Shown one piece after another: positions 26,921 through 39,886 of a stretch of DNA of 64,000 nt. The position numbers and the translations under genes are program-made. Origin of the DNA: Chryseobacterium lathyri (GTDB lineage: Bacteria; Bacteroidota; Bacteroidia; Flavobacteriales; Weeksellaceae); assembly GCF_030812195.1 (NCBI RefSeq), contig NZ_JAUSSF010000001.1, positions 744,001 through 808,000 of the forward strand, given 5' to 3'. Under the pieces are notes generated by a model, which was given only the letters and a program-made list of their open reading frames with translations, searched no databases and was not told the DNA's origin. Each line of letters begins with the position of its first letter. Positions within the stretch are counted from its first letter, which is position 1.

Positions 26921-29449
26921 TTATTTTTCTGAATAATCACTTTGAGGAGCCCCCAGATAACTTGGTTTAAGATCTCCCGTATCAATTAGTATTTTCTCTA
27001 AAACAATTCCCGGTTCCAGAACCCTGAATCTCAATGTATGTTTGCCAGGTTGTAAAATCTGATGTTTTGTAGCTGATTTAATGATGTGCTCCGACTGCCA
27101 TTTTCCCAGTTCACCTTTATAGTGGCCGTTAAAATTGACGGTTTGCGGTGTTCCGCCATCAAATGAAATTTCATAGCGCAATCCTTTATTGTGATTGAAG
27201 TTCAGTGTTGGGGCCAGCAGCAATTCTACTTCAAAATCACCTTTAGATTCAAAATTAATATCATATTCCAGATAGATGTTTTCCCCTGATTTTGGGTAGC
27301 CATTTTGCGGGAATGTAGTCACGCCTGATTTTGTTTTTCCGAAATCAGGGATTATTTCCCAATGAATCCTGTCCGAATTGCCCATTCTTGCAAAGTTTTC
27401 GGCTTCGATGGAAACATAGCCGTTTTTTTCTGCAAATATTTTATCTTTTGGATTGGCTGTTTCAGGAATATAGATTACTTCTGGCATTACATTCACTTTT
27501 CCGTCAAACCAGGCTTTGTATCCTATCTTCATCTGATCCATCATGTGTGTCCATTTTCCACCGGCAATCTCATTGTTGTATTTACTATCGAGATAAGCAT
27601 TTCTTTCAAAACATTCTTTCACTTTATCTGCATAGAAATTCGCCTGAATATCATTTTTGGCTGCTAATACTTTGTTTTTAGCTACGGCATAATACATTTC
27701 ATACAAATTACTGCACGCATCGATCGGGTAAAGAACCAGCTGATAATAAGTGTCCTGATATTCTGCCGGAATCTGCTCTTTCAAACGTAAAGCTTCCAGC
27801 GCCAACGCTCTGTAGTCATTCAAAACTGTCTCAAATTCATTATAATTTTCAAGACTGAATGTTTTGCTGTCCAGCGTTTCCGGAGTTACTCTTCGGTTGT
27901 ATTTTGCATAAAGGTTAATCATCCTGGCAATTTCCTTAGAATATTTTTCACCAAACTGCTGTGAGGCCCATTTTTCGGTATATTCCAGTAGATTTTTTGA
28001 GTTGAATTGTTTCGGATTCCAGGCCATTTCCAGGAAAAAACTGATCGGGAATTCCATCGGCTTTAAATCTCCGACGTTAACCACCCAGACTTTATCCACT
28101 TTATGCTCGTACGACAGGTTCATCTGCTCCCAAACCCGCTGAATCGGACTGATATTAATCCATTTGGAATTTCTCGGCCCGCCTACGTAATCAAAATGAT
28201 AATATATTCCGTAACCACCCTTGTGCAAAGGCTTTGAAAGATCCGGAAGCTTTCTCACGTTGCCCCAGTTATCATCACAGAACAGCAGAATCACATCATC
28301 AGGAACTTTCATCCCTTTGTCATAATAATCCTGAACTTCTTTGTACAAAGCCCAAACCTGTGGAGTTTTATCGGCTTTTTTACCTGTAACATCAGCAATA
28401 ATTCTGCGCTGATCTTTTACAATTTTTTCAAGTAAAGAAATATTAGTGCCCTCTCCCATGGCTTCGTCGCCGTCGCCACGCATTCCCACAGTAATGAGCT
28501 TTTCCCAGCTTTTACTTCTTACGACTCCTGCTTTCCAGAATTCCTGCAACACTTTTGCGTTTTTTGAGTAATCCCAGACATTTGGAAGGTTATTTCTTTT
28601 AATGTATCTATGCCAGTCGGTTTGGGCCTGCGCCATAGGTTCGTGGTGCGAAGTTCCCATCACAATTCCCATTTCATTGGCTAAAGGTCCGCTTAAAATG
28701 TCATCATCATAAAATGCTTTACCCCACATGGCCGGCCAAAGATAATTGCCTTTCAGACGAAGAATCAGCTCAAAAACTTTTTCATAAAATTTAGAATTAA
28801 TTCCTCCAAAAGTAGCTCTTGCCCAGCCTCCAAGAGACGGTTCTTCATCATTCAGGAAAATCCCTCGGTATTCTACAGCCGGTTCTCCATCAGTATAAAT
28901 TCCTTTTTTGAAATATAAATTTTCTTTCGTTTCTACAGGAACATCTGCCCAGTAATACCAGGGCGAAACGCCAATCTGCTGCGACATTTCATAAATCCCG
29001 TAAATGGTTCCCCGTTTGTCGCTTCCGGCAATTACAATGGCTTCCGAAACTCCGGGAAACGGATTGCTGATATTTTGAATGATATATTTTTCACGTTTTC
29101 CGGCTAATGCTTTTTCATCGATCTTTTTTCGTCTGATCAAATCATCAATAACCGATTTTGTTCCAACAGTTCCGATAATAATTAAAGAGGAATTCATTCC
29201 GGAAAGTTGATTCAGCAAGTTTGGCTGATCCCCGGTTACTTTCTGAAAGTCGGATTGGAGGTTTTTCACAGCTCTTAATATTCCTGCATCCATTTGGGGG
29301 TCACCATACAAAGAAATCTTCACTGAATTGTTCTTCAGGAGAATGGCATCATCGGCATTTTGCGTTGTGATAAACCTATCGGTTGCTTGTACATGTAAAC
29401 AAGCACCAAACAATAGTATGACAAAGAATAGTATGGGTAATCTGTTCAT
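26921..29449 (-). CDS. GH115 xylan alpha-1,2-glucuronidase
   Basis: 842 residues, exported (MNRLPILFFVILLFGACLHVQA; a lipobox at Cys17 is possible but weak). Family motifs include GIYEMSQQIGVSPWYYWADV, EYRGIFLNDEEPSLGGW, LKGNYLWPAMWGKAF and GTSHHEPM. It releases glucuronic or 4-O-methylglucuronic acid from internal and terminal xylose units. The product fits the hexuronate transporter and mannonate dehydratase encoded upstream in the same locus. Confidence 0.93.
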   Translation of the reverse strand: MNRLPILFFVILLFGACLHVQATDRFITTQNADDAILLKNNSVKISLYGDPQMDAGILRAVKNLQSDFQKVTGDQPNLLNQLSGMNSSLIIIGTVGTKSVIDDLIRRKKIDEKALAGKREKYIIQNISNPFPGVSEAIVIAGSDKRGTIYGIYEMSQQIGVSPWYYWADVPVETKENLYFKKGIYTDGEPAVEYRGIFLNDEEPSLGGWARATFGGINSKFYEKVFELILRLKGNYLWPAMWGKAFYDDDILSGPLANEMGIVMGTSHHEPMAQAQTDWHRYIKRNNLPNVWDYSKNAKVLQEFWKAGVVRSKSWEKLITVGMRGDGDEAMGEGTNISLLEKIVKDQRRIIADVTGKKADKTPQVWALYKEVQDYYDKGMKVPDDVILLFCDDNWGNVRKLPDLSKPLHKGGYGIYYHFDYVGGPRNSKWINISPIQRVWEQMNLSYEHKVDKVWVVNVGDLKPMEFPISFFLEMAWNPKQFNSKNLLEYTEKWASQQFGEKYSKEIARMINLYAKYNRRVTPETLDSKTFSLENYNEFETVLNDYRALALEALRLKEQIPAEYQDTYYQLVLYPIDACSNLYEMYYAVAKNKVLAAKNDIQANFYADKVKECFERNAYLDSKYNNEIAGGKWTHMMDQMKIGYKAWFDGKVNVMPEVIYIPETANPKDKIFAEKNGYVSIEAENFARMGNSDRIHWEIIPDFGKTKSGVTTFPQNGYPKSGENIYLEYDINFESKGDFEVELLLAPTLNFNHNKGLRYEISFDGGTPQTVNFNGHYKGELGKWQSEHIIKSATKHQILQPGKHTLRFRVLEPGIVLEKILIDTGDLKPSYLGAPQSDYSEK

Positions 29450-29476
29450 AATCTCTTATTTTAATCTGATTGAACC

Positions 29477-31420
29477 TTAATTTTTCAATACGAATCCTCC
29501 ATTCGGCTGAATTTCTACTTCGTATTCTCCGTTTTTATTAATGGAAACCGTTTTTATAAAGGTGTTTCCTGTCTTATCATCATTGATGAGCTCTACATTT
29601 TTGGCTGTCAGCATCGGAAGATTCAGTGTAATCTTTTTTGTAGTTTTTTCTGCATTTATGCCTGCAACATACCATTTGTCCTGATGTCTTCTTGCGATGA
29701 CAGAATATTTTCCGGGATAACCGTCAATAAAAACCGTTTCATCCCAAAGGGTCGGAATTTCTTTCATAAAATCCAGCTGAAATTTTGGTGAATCATTCAG
29801 ATTGTTCGGCATTACGGCAAACATCTGGATCGGGTTCTGAAACAAAACGGCCGTGGCGAGCTGAAACCCGTCTGTGGTCAATCTTTTATTTTTTTCTTTA
29901 TTGGATTTGGTTAAAAATTTATTCAGAAAAGTTCCTCCGAATTCCATGCTTCCGACTATATTTCTGATAAACGGATGTAATGTGGCAAAAAACGCTTCCT
30001 GCTTGCGGATATCTTCCGAAAAATAAAGCATTTCAGAAGCTAAAACGGCTTCACTTCCCGCATAGTTCGGGTACATCACTTCCCAGCCTCTCGGCAAAGT
30101 AGCACCGTGAAAAATAATGGTTAAACCAAAATCATTGGCATCAGACAAAATATCTTCATACAAATGCATGGTCTCCTGTTTATCGCCGCCAAAAAAATCG
30201 ACTTTCAGTCCTTTTACACCTGCTTCTTTCAGCCACTTCATTTCTTTTTTACGCTCTACAGAAGTGCTCATTTTGTTTCTCGGTCCCATTGGCGCGTCAT
30301 TGGCAGCTCCGTTGGAATTGTACCAAAGCATCACACCCACATTTTTGGATTTCGCATACTGAATAAGTTCTTTCATTCTGTCTTTCCCTATATTCTTATC
30401 CCAAAGCGCATCAATCAAAATAAATTCATAGTTCAAAGCAGCAGCAAGATCTATAAATCTTACCTGATCATCGTAATTCATACTGTTGTCCTGCCATAAA
30501 ATCCAGCTCCAGGTAGATTTTCCGAACTGATATTTCTGCGAAGCCTCATAAAGCGGTTCTACTACATCAAAAGGAATGGTAGTTTCCACAATCGGTTTCA
30601 AGGAATCACCAATAGTAATGGTTCTCCACGGTGTTTTTGCGGGAAGAGAAAGTGCCGCACCGGAGCTCCCGAATCCGTTGTTTTCTGCCATATCCGGGAA
30701 CGCAACCTGATATAGATTTTTTTCTGAAGTGGCGGTAAGATGAGAAGCGCAGTACAAACTGTTCACTCCTGTTTCCGAGAGTAAAACCCAGCCTTCATTT
30801 CCGATATGGAAAAGCCCAGGAAAAACGTAACCATAATCTGATTTGGCTCCTAATTCTGCATCGGCTTTGTATCCGCTTTCGTAGCTGGGTGCGGTGCGGG
30901 CAAAACCGGTCATGGGCTTCATCATCGGAGAGAGAAATGTGGTGCTCTGTGACGGAAAACGATATCCGGTAAGTTCAGACTGTACCACTACGCTGAAACG
31001 GTCTTTCATTGGCGGAATATCGTATCGGAATGCCACATTGTTATTGCTTACCTGAAACTCAATGCCGATATTGAACTGGTTTGCATTAATGAAATTGACA
31101 GTTAGCGTATTAGCTTTATATTCAACTTCGGATTTTTTAATTTTTTGGTTGGAATATTTTTTAGAAATATTGTCTTTTTTACTGTTGATGAACTTTAAAT
31201 TTTTAGAAAAATCAGACTCATTCGTGATTAAGCCCAACGGGGATTTTTCGAGCATTATTTTTCCCTGAAAACTTACAGAGTACAACGCTTTTCCTTCTTC
31301 TGAAAATATATTCAGCTTCAATTTTCCGTCCGGGCTTGAAATTTCGGCAACCTGTGCTTTAATTTCCGATAAAAGACCGAAGCTTATTAATAAAAGAAAT
31401 ATAAATGTTACTTTTTTCAT
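29477..31420 (-). CDS. GH97 alpha-glycosidase, retaining type (probable alpha-galactosidase)
   Basis: 647 residues, signal peptide MKKVTFIFLLLISFGLLSEIKA. The N-terminal beta-sandwich (about 25-280), the barrel and a C-terminal beta domain match GH97. The Asp in GVKGLKVDFFGGD (about residue 407) is the nucleophile position of the retaining subgroup, which contains alpha-galactosidases; inverting SusB-type alpha-glucosidases lack it. Some xylans carry galactose caps, so removal of alpha-galactose is the best guess. Six bases separate its stop-proximal neighbour GH43 from it, so cotranscription is certain enough. Confidence 0.85.
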   Translation of the reverse strand: MKKVTFIFLLLISFGLLSEIKAQVAEISSPDGKLKLNIFSEEGKALYSVSFQGKIMLEKSPLGLITNESDFSKNLKFINSKKDNISKKYSNQKIKKSEVEYKANTLTVNFINANQFNIGIEFQVSNNNVAFRYDIPPMKDRFSVVVQSELTGYRFPSQSTTFLSPMMKPMTGFARTAPSYESGYKADAELGAKSDYGYVFPGLFHIGNEGWVLLSETGVNSLYCASHLTATSEKNLYQVAFPDMAENNGFGSSGAALSLPAKTPWRTITIGDSLKPIVETTIPFDVVEPLYEASQKYQFGKSTWSWILWQDNSMNYDDQVRFIDLAAALNYEFILIDALWDKNIGKDRMKELIQYAKSKNVGVMLWYNSNGAANDAPMGPRNKMSTSVERKKEMKWLKEAGVKGLKVDFFGGDKQETMHLYEDILSDANDFGLTIIFHGATLPRGWEVMYPNYAGSEAVLASEMLYFSEDIRKQEAFFATLHPFIRNIVGSMEFGGTFLNKFLTKSNKEKNKRLTTDGFQLATAVLFQNPIQMFAVMPNNLNDSPKFQLDFMKEIPTLWDETVFIDGYPGKYSVIARRHQDKWYVAGINAEKTTKKITLNLPMLTAKNVELINDDKTGNTFIKTVSINKNGEYEVEIQPNGGFVLKN

Positions 31421-31426
31421 TCTGAT

Positions 31427-32797
31427 TTATTTTGAAAACATCCAATAATCGAAAAACATAATGTCTTTTTCCGCTTTACCTTTAAACACAAAATAAAGAT
31501 TGTGAATACCTGTTATTGTATTAAGCAAATTGACTTTAACCGTTTCAAAACGGTCATCTCCTCCGGTGAGCGGAACTTTCACAATCGCAATCACGGGCCC
31601 GTTAACACTGTCTGATCTTACTTCCATCGTTACATTTCCATTGTGCGTGGTTCCGACTCTTGCCGTAAAAGTCTTTGCGCCTTCTTTCCCAAAATCAATA
31701 TTCTTTACATTGATGTGGGCGTCATTTTTCTTTGCTTTAATGAACACTCCGGCAACTTTATTCTGGTAAGATTTTACATTTTCTGACCATGAAATCATCT
31801 CCGCCTGGTTGAATGCATACGGATTGACAGCTGCAATGGCCTTCGTAATTCCGCTGGTCATTTTGAAAGGTGAAATGGAACCGTCTTTATTAAAGTTAAG
31901 CTCCTGTACGCTTACCGATCTTGTAAATCCGCTTCCACCGGGCAAAGCTCCGTTATGATAGAAGAAATAGGTTTTACCCCTGAAATCAATAACTCCGGGA
32001 TGGTTGGTAAAGGATTTTCCTTCGGATGGCATTATAATTCCGCCGTATTTCCATGGACCTTGTGGGCTTTTGCTGGTAGAATAGCCAATAAATTCTGGAA
32101 GCGGACCGCCCGGCCAGAAGAGATAATATAAATCTTTCCTTTTGTAAAGCCACGGCCCTTCTTCGTATTTTGTGGGTCTTTCGGGATTTCCTTCCCGTTT
32201 TCCAAAAGATTCTTCTGTCATCGGAACCTCAACGATGTCGCCGGAATAAGAGATCATATCCTCATTCAGCTTTACATATTTAAGCTTCGGGTTTCCCCAG
32301 TAGAGATGCGCCTGACCTTTATCATCAATGAAAACCGTAGGATCAATATCTCCCCATTCACTTTGAACCAACGGCTTTCCAAGCGGATCATGGAATGGAC
32401 CAAACGGACTGTCAGCAACTGCAACTCCAATCGCGCCTTTGTTATTGGTTTTCGAAATCATCGGGACGTACATAAAGAATTTGCCGTTTCGTTCGATGCA
32501 CTGCGCTGCCCAGGCATCACGCTTTGCCCAGTCAAAATCGTTGTAGGAAAGAATCACGCCGTGATCTGTCCAGTTCACCATATCATTGGTGGAAAATACC
32601 TTCCAGTCGTTCATCGTAAACCAGGTGGAATCATCTTCATCATGGGTGGTGTAGACATATAATCTATCGTTGTAGACCATTGGAGCAGGATCTGCAGTGT
32701 AAGCCGTCTGAATGATGGGATTCTGGGCAGATAATGATAATCCGGCGGTCAGCAATCCGATATTTAAAATATATTTTATAAATGTTTTCTTAATCAT
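31427..32797 (-). CDS. GH43 arabinofuranosidase/xylosidase with C-terminal CBM6-like domain
   Basis: 456 residues with signal peptide (to about residue 24). GH43 catalytic residues: base Asp in [10 protein letters not shown], modulator Asp in [12 protein letters not shown], acid Glu in [12 protein letters not shown]. Residues about 330-456 form a CBM6-like sandwich ([18 protein letters not shown], ending FFDYWMFSK). This arrangement is common for arabinoxylan arabinofuranohydrolases. It is one of four GH43 genes in the window; their differences suggest separate linkages. Confidence 0.9.
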   Translation of the reverse strand: MIKKTFIKYILNIGLLTAGLSLSAQNPIIQTAYTADPAPMVYNDRLYVYTTHDEDDSTWFTMNDWKVFSTNDMVNWTDHGVILSYNDFDWAKRDAWAAQCIERNGKFFMYVPMISKTNNKGAIGVAVADSPFGPFHDPLGKPLVQSEWGDIDPTVFIDDKGQAHLYWGNPKLKYVKLNEDMISYSGDIVEVPMTEESFGKREGNPERPTKYEEGPWLYKRKDLYYLFWPGGPLPEFIGYSTSKSPQGPWKYGGIIMPSEGKSFTNHPGVIDFRGKTYFFYHNGALPGGSGFTRSVSVQELNFNKDGSISPFKMTSGITKAIAAVNPYAFNQAEMISWSENVKSYQNKVAGVFIKAKKNDAHINVKNIDFGKEGAKTFTARVGTTHNGNVTMEVRSDSVNGPVIAIVKVPLTGGDDRFETVKVNLLNTITGIHNLYFVFKGKAEKDIMFFDYWMFSK

Positions 32798-32842
32798 TAT
32801 TATTTTTTGAGTTTAACATGTAATAATTTATTAACCAAATAC

Positions 32843-35302
32843 TTAATTCATAAATATTTTAATCTTTTCCCCGGAATAGGTTATTGTTTTCTGCTGGCCG
32901 TCTGGAAGATTTACTGTAAAAGTTCTTTTTTCAAGCATTCCCGTGTATTTTCCTTTGCGGTTGCCAATGGTTAGTGTACTGGATTTATTATCCCAATGCA
33001 TTGGAATTTCAGTATAGTCGCCTTTTTCGTAGTTGTAATTGTCGAATTCATCTTCGTATAAGACAAAATCCGCATCCGAACCCGGATATATTTTCAGAAT
33101 TAAATGATCCCATTTTTTCTCTGTAGCATATTGTACATCAGGCCCGAAAGGAATTATACTTCCGGCTTTTACATACAATGGAATGTTTTGGATATTGACT
33201 GTTTTTTCGATTTCCTGTCCGCCTTTGTGCTTTGTATTGGTCCAGTAGTCGTACCATTCAGAACCGGACGGAAGATATACTTTCATGGTTTTATTCTGTG
33301 TGAAATCAACGTTCTCAACAGAAGGTCCTTTTTCCTCTTTTTTGGCCCATCCGTTATGTTCATCGGTCTTCACTATTTTTTCCGGGGTGTATTGGGCATT
33401 CAGTACAGGAGCCACCAGAAAAGATTTTCCAAACATATATTCGTTGTTGATATCCCAAGCTTTTTTATCTTCCTTAAAATCCATTGCAAGCGCTCTCATA
33501 AAACTCGACTGGTTTTTGGAAACATCCCACGAAACGGAATAAATATAAGGCAGCAAACTATATCTTAACCTGATGAACTTCTCCACAGCATCATACACTA
33601 CATCCCCTTTTTTTCCAAACTGATAGATTTCTCTAGGCACGTCGGTTCCATGCGAACGCATCATCGGTGTGAAGGTTCCATATTGCAGCCAGCGAACATA
33701 CAGCTCCTGAAACATCGGATTTTTTGATCCCGAACTCTCGCTCCAGCCTTTTTTATACGTTCCGGCAAAGAATCCTCCTATATCAGAGTTAAAATTAGGA
33801 TTTCCGGTCATAGAAAAATTTAAACCGGCCGGAACCTGATTACGCAATGATTCCCAGGAAGAATTGACATCCCCCGACCATGTATTGGCTCCATAACGCT
33901 GCTGTCCCGCGAATGCAGATCTTGTTAAAATAAAAACCCTTTTATCGATTGTTGTCGCACGCTGATGATCATAAACACCACCAACAGCCATTAACGGATA
34001 CGCATTTCTAACCTTTCTGAACGAACCCAGATATGTTTTTGTATCTAAATCTTCCGGCTTCTGGCTCAGATGGTCTGGTTCGGTAGAATCCATCCACCAG
34101 GAATCTACACCCAGACTGAAAACTCCTTTATTCAGATATTTCCAGTAAATATCTCTGGCTTCGGGATTGTAAGCATCATAAACACGCACTCCGGAAGGAT
34201 AATTCATGTCCGGAGGCCAGCTTTCCCTTCCGGATTCCGGCCAGGTTTTGAAATTGAAAAGCATTCCTTTAGGACCCATTTCACGATACTGGTTCGTCAT
34301 TGGCCCGAATGAAGACCAGATAGATACAGAAAGGTGTGCATTTAACCCGTGAATATCATTGAGCATCTTTTTGGCATCAGGAAAATCAGGACTTATGAAA
34401 TCCATTGCATTCCACTGGTAATTGTTCCCCCAATATTGCCAATCCTGAATGATTCCATCCAAAGGGACTTTCAGATCACGGTATTTTTTAACGACATCCA
34501 CAATTTCACCCTGACTTTTGTAGCGTTCCTTACTTTGCCAGTAGCCGTACGTCCATAACGGAAACATTGGGACATTTCCCGTAAGATCGCGCATTGCTGC
34601 TATCACACCATCGGCATTTCCGCCATACATGAAATAATAATCCACCCCGTCTCCCACTTCGGAAGCAAAAGATGTTTTCTGATCATTATCCGTAAACTGA
34701 GTAGGAGAATAATTGTCCCAAAAAATGCCATATCCTTTTACAGACTGGAAGAAAGGCACAAAATCCCAGGTATTATTCTGTACCATTCGTATGTTCTGAT
34801 TCCGTTGGGATAATTTTCCGTTCTGGAGAATTCCCAGCCCATAAATCGGTTCATCCTTTTCCAACTGAAAAGACTGAGTTACAGAATAAGCCGGATTTCC
34901 TGCATCATTAAAGGGTTTGAAATCACTTCCGTTTTCTTTGACAAGTTCTTTTCCTGATAATGTTTTATAAGCAATCTCTCCGTTTTTTGTATTGATAGAA
35001 AGTTGTAAACCATTGGTTTTTAACAATAAAAAATCTTTACTTTCTGTAACGGAGAATTTTATTTTCTGTTCTTGTTTGATAACAGACAGACTGTTTTTTA
35101 CAAATGATTTTCCCGCAGGATATTTAATAATTCTTATGGTGTGCGATCCGTAAAGCTTCACTTCCACATTCATTTTATCCGCAGAAAAACTCACGCCTGT
35201 ATCCGTCTTTTTGTAAGACTGCGCATTGATATTATTTTGTGCTCCGGATATTATTACAATCGTAACAATAAAAGCTTTTATGTTTATTTTTCTGAAATTC
35301 AT
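32843..35302 (-). CDS. GH31 alpha-xylosidase-like enzyme
   Basis: 819 residues, exported. Nucleophile Asp in SWWMDSTEPDH (about 403), acid/base Asp in NTWSGDVNSSWESL (about 475), and the family end motif GWSE...RSHGTDVPREIYQF. The WMDSTEP version and the preceding YGYWQSKERYKSQGE are typical of bacterial alpha-xylosidases. In xylan loci such enzymes are thought to remove terminal alpha-linked xylose side groups; an alpha-glucosidase role cannot be excluded. Confidence 0.88.
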   Translation of the reverse strand: MNFRKINIKAFIVTIVIISGAQNNINAQSYKKTDTGVSFSADKMNVEVKLYGSHTIRIIKYPAGKSFVKNSLSVIKQEQKIKFSVTESKDFLLLKTNGLQLSINTKNGEIAYKTLSGKELVKENGSDFKPFNDAGNPAYSVTQSFQLEKDEPIYGLGILQNGKLSQRNQNIRMVQNNTWDFVPFFQSVKGYGIFWDNYSPTQFTDNDQKTSFASEVGDGVDYYFMYGGNADGVIAAMRDLTGNVPMFPLWTYGYWQSKERYKSQGEIVDVVKKYRDLKVPLDGIIQDWQYWGNNYQWNAMDFISPDFPDAKKMLNDIHGLNAHLSVSIWSSFGPMTNQYREMGPKGMLFNFKTWPESGRESWPPDMNYPSGVRVYDAYNPEARDIYWKYLNKGVFSLGVDSWWMDSTEPDHLSQKPEDLDTKTYLGSFRKVRNAYPLMAVGGVYDHQRATTIDKRVFILTRSAFAGQQRYGANTWSGDVNSSWESLRNQVPAGLNFSMTGNPNFNSDIGGFFAGTYKKGWSESSGSKNPMFQELYVRWLQYGTFTPMMRSHGTDVPREIYQFGKKGDVVYDAVEKFIRLRYSLLPYIYSVSWDVSKNQSSFMRALAMDFKEDKKAWDINNEYMFGKSFLVAPVLNAQYTPEKIVKTDEHNGWAKKEEKGPSVENVDFTQNKTMKVYLPSGSEWYDYWTNTKHKGGQEIEKTVNIQNIPLYVKAGSIIPFGPDVQYATEKKWDHLILKIYPGSDADFVLYEDEFDNYNYEKGDYTEIPMHWDNKSSTLTIGNRKGKYTGMLEKRTFTVNLPDGQQKTITYSGEKIKIFMN

Positions 35303-35356
35303 TTTTGTGATTGATGGATTGAATTGAAACTTAAAGATCAGTTTCTGAGATTTCTT

Positions 35357-37937
<2,581 letters not shown>

Positions 37938-38002
37938 AATCTCAATGTTTGATGGTTATTTAATTTTTACAATTTAAGAGACACTTCTACAAGCTCAGTG
38001 TT

Positions 38003-38062
38003 TTGGCTAAAGCCTGTTTTGATTTTTTCTTTATTGAACGGGCTAAAGCCCGTTCCTATTGA
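38003..38062. repeat. Dispersed GGCTAAAGCC repeat, copy 2
   Basis: GGCTAAAGCC, T-rich spacer, GGGCTAAAGCCC, GTTCCTATTGA, between two GH43 genes. It is the best preserved copy and, unlike the copies near 2000 and 17100, is not followed by the long-hairpin element. Confidence 0.7.
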
Positions 38063-38107
38063 TGATTTCCCTGTGATTATCATTATAAACTAACTGCTCG
38101 AACTACA

Positions 38108-39826
38108 TTAATCAGGTACAATATCGTTAGACGAAGTGCTGTACAGCCCAATCAAGCTTCCGGTAAAACCTCCTGCCACATCTGTAGAAAGTATGTCTCC
38201 GGAAACAGGGCCTCCAAGATTTCTGAAGTTTTTACCATCCAGAGAGTAATTAAAAAGATGATCATCTTTTTCACCAACTACCTGTAATTTGACAGTTTTT
38301 GAAAGTGAAATTTTTTCACTGGCAATCAGTTTTGATTCTCCTTTTTCTGTTCTTTCCAAAACAATGTAGAACTCTTTATCCTTTTTTGTGATTCCAAAAA
38401 CATAATTGAATCTTTCGCTCTGATAGCAGGTAATTCCGGCTAATTCTTTTTCAGATTTAGGCTTAAAATCCAGCGTTACAGAAGTTTCAAAATCTTCGTG
38501 CTGCAACCTATGAAATAAAGCTGAAATGGGAGCCAATGCTTTAATATTGGTGTCAAAGGGGGTTATTTTCACTCCGTTTTTTACGGTGCTAATAAAGTTC
38601 TCCCTTGGGCCTCGCATCGCAATCCATCGGTAATCCAGGTTTTTACCGTTAAGCTTGTCTGTAAAGGTAAAATTACCATTAGGGAAAAAGCCGTTTTGCC
38701 CAGTCTGGTTTTTTACACCTTCCGGCAGTTTTAATTTTGGTTTCATCGGAACCAGACCGTTTTCAAAAACAGGGTATTTTCCACTCCAGTCAGCGGGAAG
38801 AATGAAAGTCTCACGACCACTGTTTACCCTGTTGTTTACATTAGGGCGAATGGCCAAAAAGACACCGTAATATTTTCCTTCAGGAGTTTCCACAAGGTCT
38901 GCATGACCTGCCCAATCCACCTTATCTTTTCGATCTTTCGGGAAATATCTTTGGGTCAAAATCGGATTGTTGGATGCCGGAATGAAAGGACCTTTCGGAG
39001 AATCAGCCATAAAGATAACTTCGCTATGATTACCGCCGGTTCCGCCTTCTGCGCACATCAGGTAATACTTCCCGTTCTTTTTATACAAATGCGGACCTTC
39101 TATCCAGATTGGTTTTTGGGAAAGGTCTACACCGCCGTTTACAATAATTTTATCTGATCCTGCGACAACCTGATCTTTTTCCAGGTCATAATCCCAGATT
39201 TTAATCACACGGTGACCGTTGTATTGCTCGGTTCCCTTTGGAGGAGCATCATTGTGAACGATGTATGCTTTTCCATTATCATCAAAGAAAATCGAAGGGT
39301 CAATACCATCGAAATTCAGTTTCTGTACTTCACTCCAGCCTTTTGCCGGATCTTTGGTTTTCACAACCATATTACCAATTCCACTGGCAATCTGAGTGGT
39401 AATCATGTAAAAAGTATCGTTGTATTTGTTATATTTAATATCAGGTGCATAAATTCCCTGTGAAACACCGGATTTTTCTACTTTAAGCTGTGACGGACGA
39501 TCGAGAACGTGCCCTACCTGCTTCCAGTTCACCAAATCTTTTGAAGTGAAAATAGGAACACCCGGAAACATTGAAAATGAAGAATTCACCAGATAATAAT
39601 CTTCTCCTTTTCTGGTAATACTCGGGTCCGGATAACATCCCTGAAGAATAGGAGAATAAAATTCGTCTTCTTTTAACGGATTGTTTGTATATATTTTATC
39701 ATTTCCACGGTAGGAAAAGTCTGAAAAAGTCTGTGCTGAAAAATTACTTAAGGAAAGTAAAGAAATCACCGTCACAAAATTGAGTTTATTTCTTAAAAAA
39801 ATCGGATTCATTATTCTCTGTCTCAT
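38108..39826 (-). CDS. GH43 beta-xylosidase-like enzyme with C-terminal beta-sandwich
   Basis: 572 residues; an ATG five codons later (39811) would give an equally good signal peptide. Catalytic residues: base Asp in QGCYPDPSITR, modulator Asp in FDGIDPSIFFDD, acid Glu in IWIEGPHLYKK. The C-terminal part (about 370-560) is a concanavalin-like xylosidase domain. It is the first glycoside hydrolase after the uronate genes and leads the long enzyme series. Probably beta-xylosidase, alternatively arabinofuranosidase. Confidence 0.9.
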   Translation of the reverse strand: MRQRIMNPIFLRNKLNFVTVISLLSLSNFSAQTFSDFSYRGNDKIYTNNPLKEDEFYSPILQGCYPDPSITRKGEDYYLVNSSFSMFPGVPIFTSKDLVNWKQVGHVLDRPSQLKVEKSGVSQGIYAPDIKYNKYNDTFYMITTQIASGIGNMVVKTKDPAKGWSEVQKLNFDGIDPSIFFDDNGKAYIVHNDAPPKGTEQYNGHRVIKIWDYDLEKDQVVAGSDKIIVNGGVDLSQKPIWIEGPHLYKKNGKYYLMCAEGGTGGNHSEVIFMADSPKGPFIPASNNPILTQRYFPKDRKDKVDWAGHADLVETPEGKYYGVFLAIRPNVNNRVNSGRETFILPADWSGKYPVFENGLVPMKPKLKLPEGVKNQTGQNGFFPNGNFTFTDKLNGKNLDYRWIAMRGPRENFISTVKNGVKITPFDTNIKALAPISALFHRLQHEDFETSVTLDFKPKSEKELAGITCYQSERFNYVFGITKKDKEFYIVLERTEKGESKLIASEKISLSKTVKLQVVGEKDDHLFNYSLDGKNFRNLGGPVSGDILSTDVAGGFTGSLIGLYSTSSNDIVPD

Positions 39827-39886
39827 AGTATATTTTTAGATTATTATTTAATTTTTAATTAAGTTTTCCACATGAATTTTGATCTT

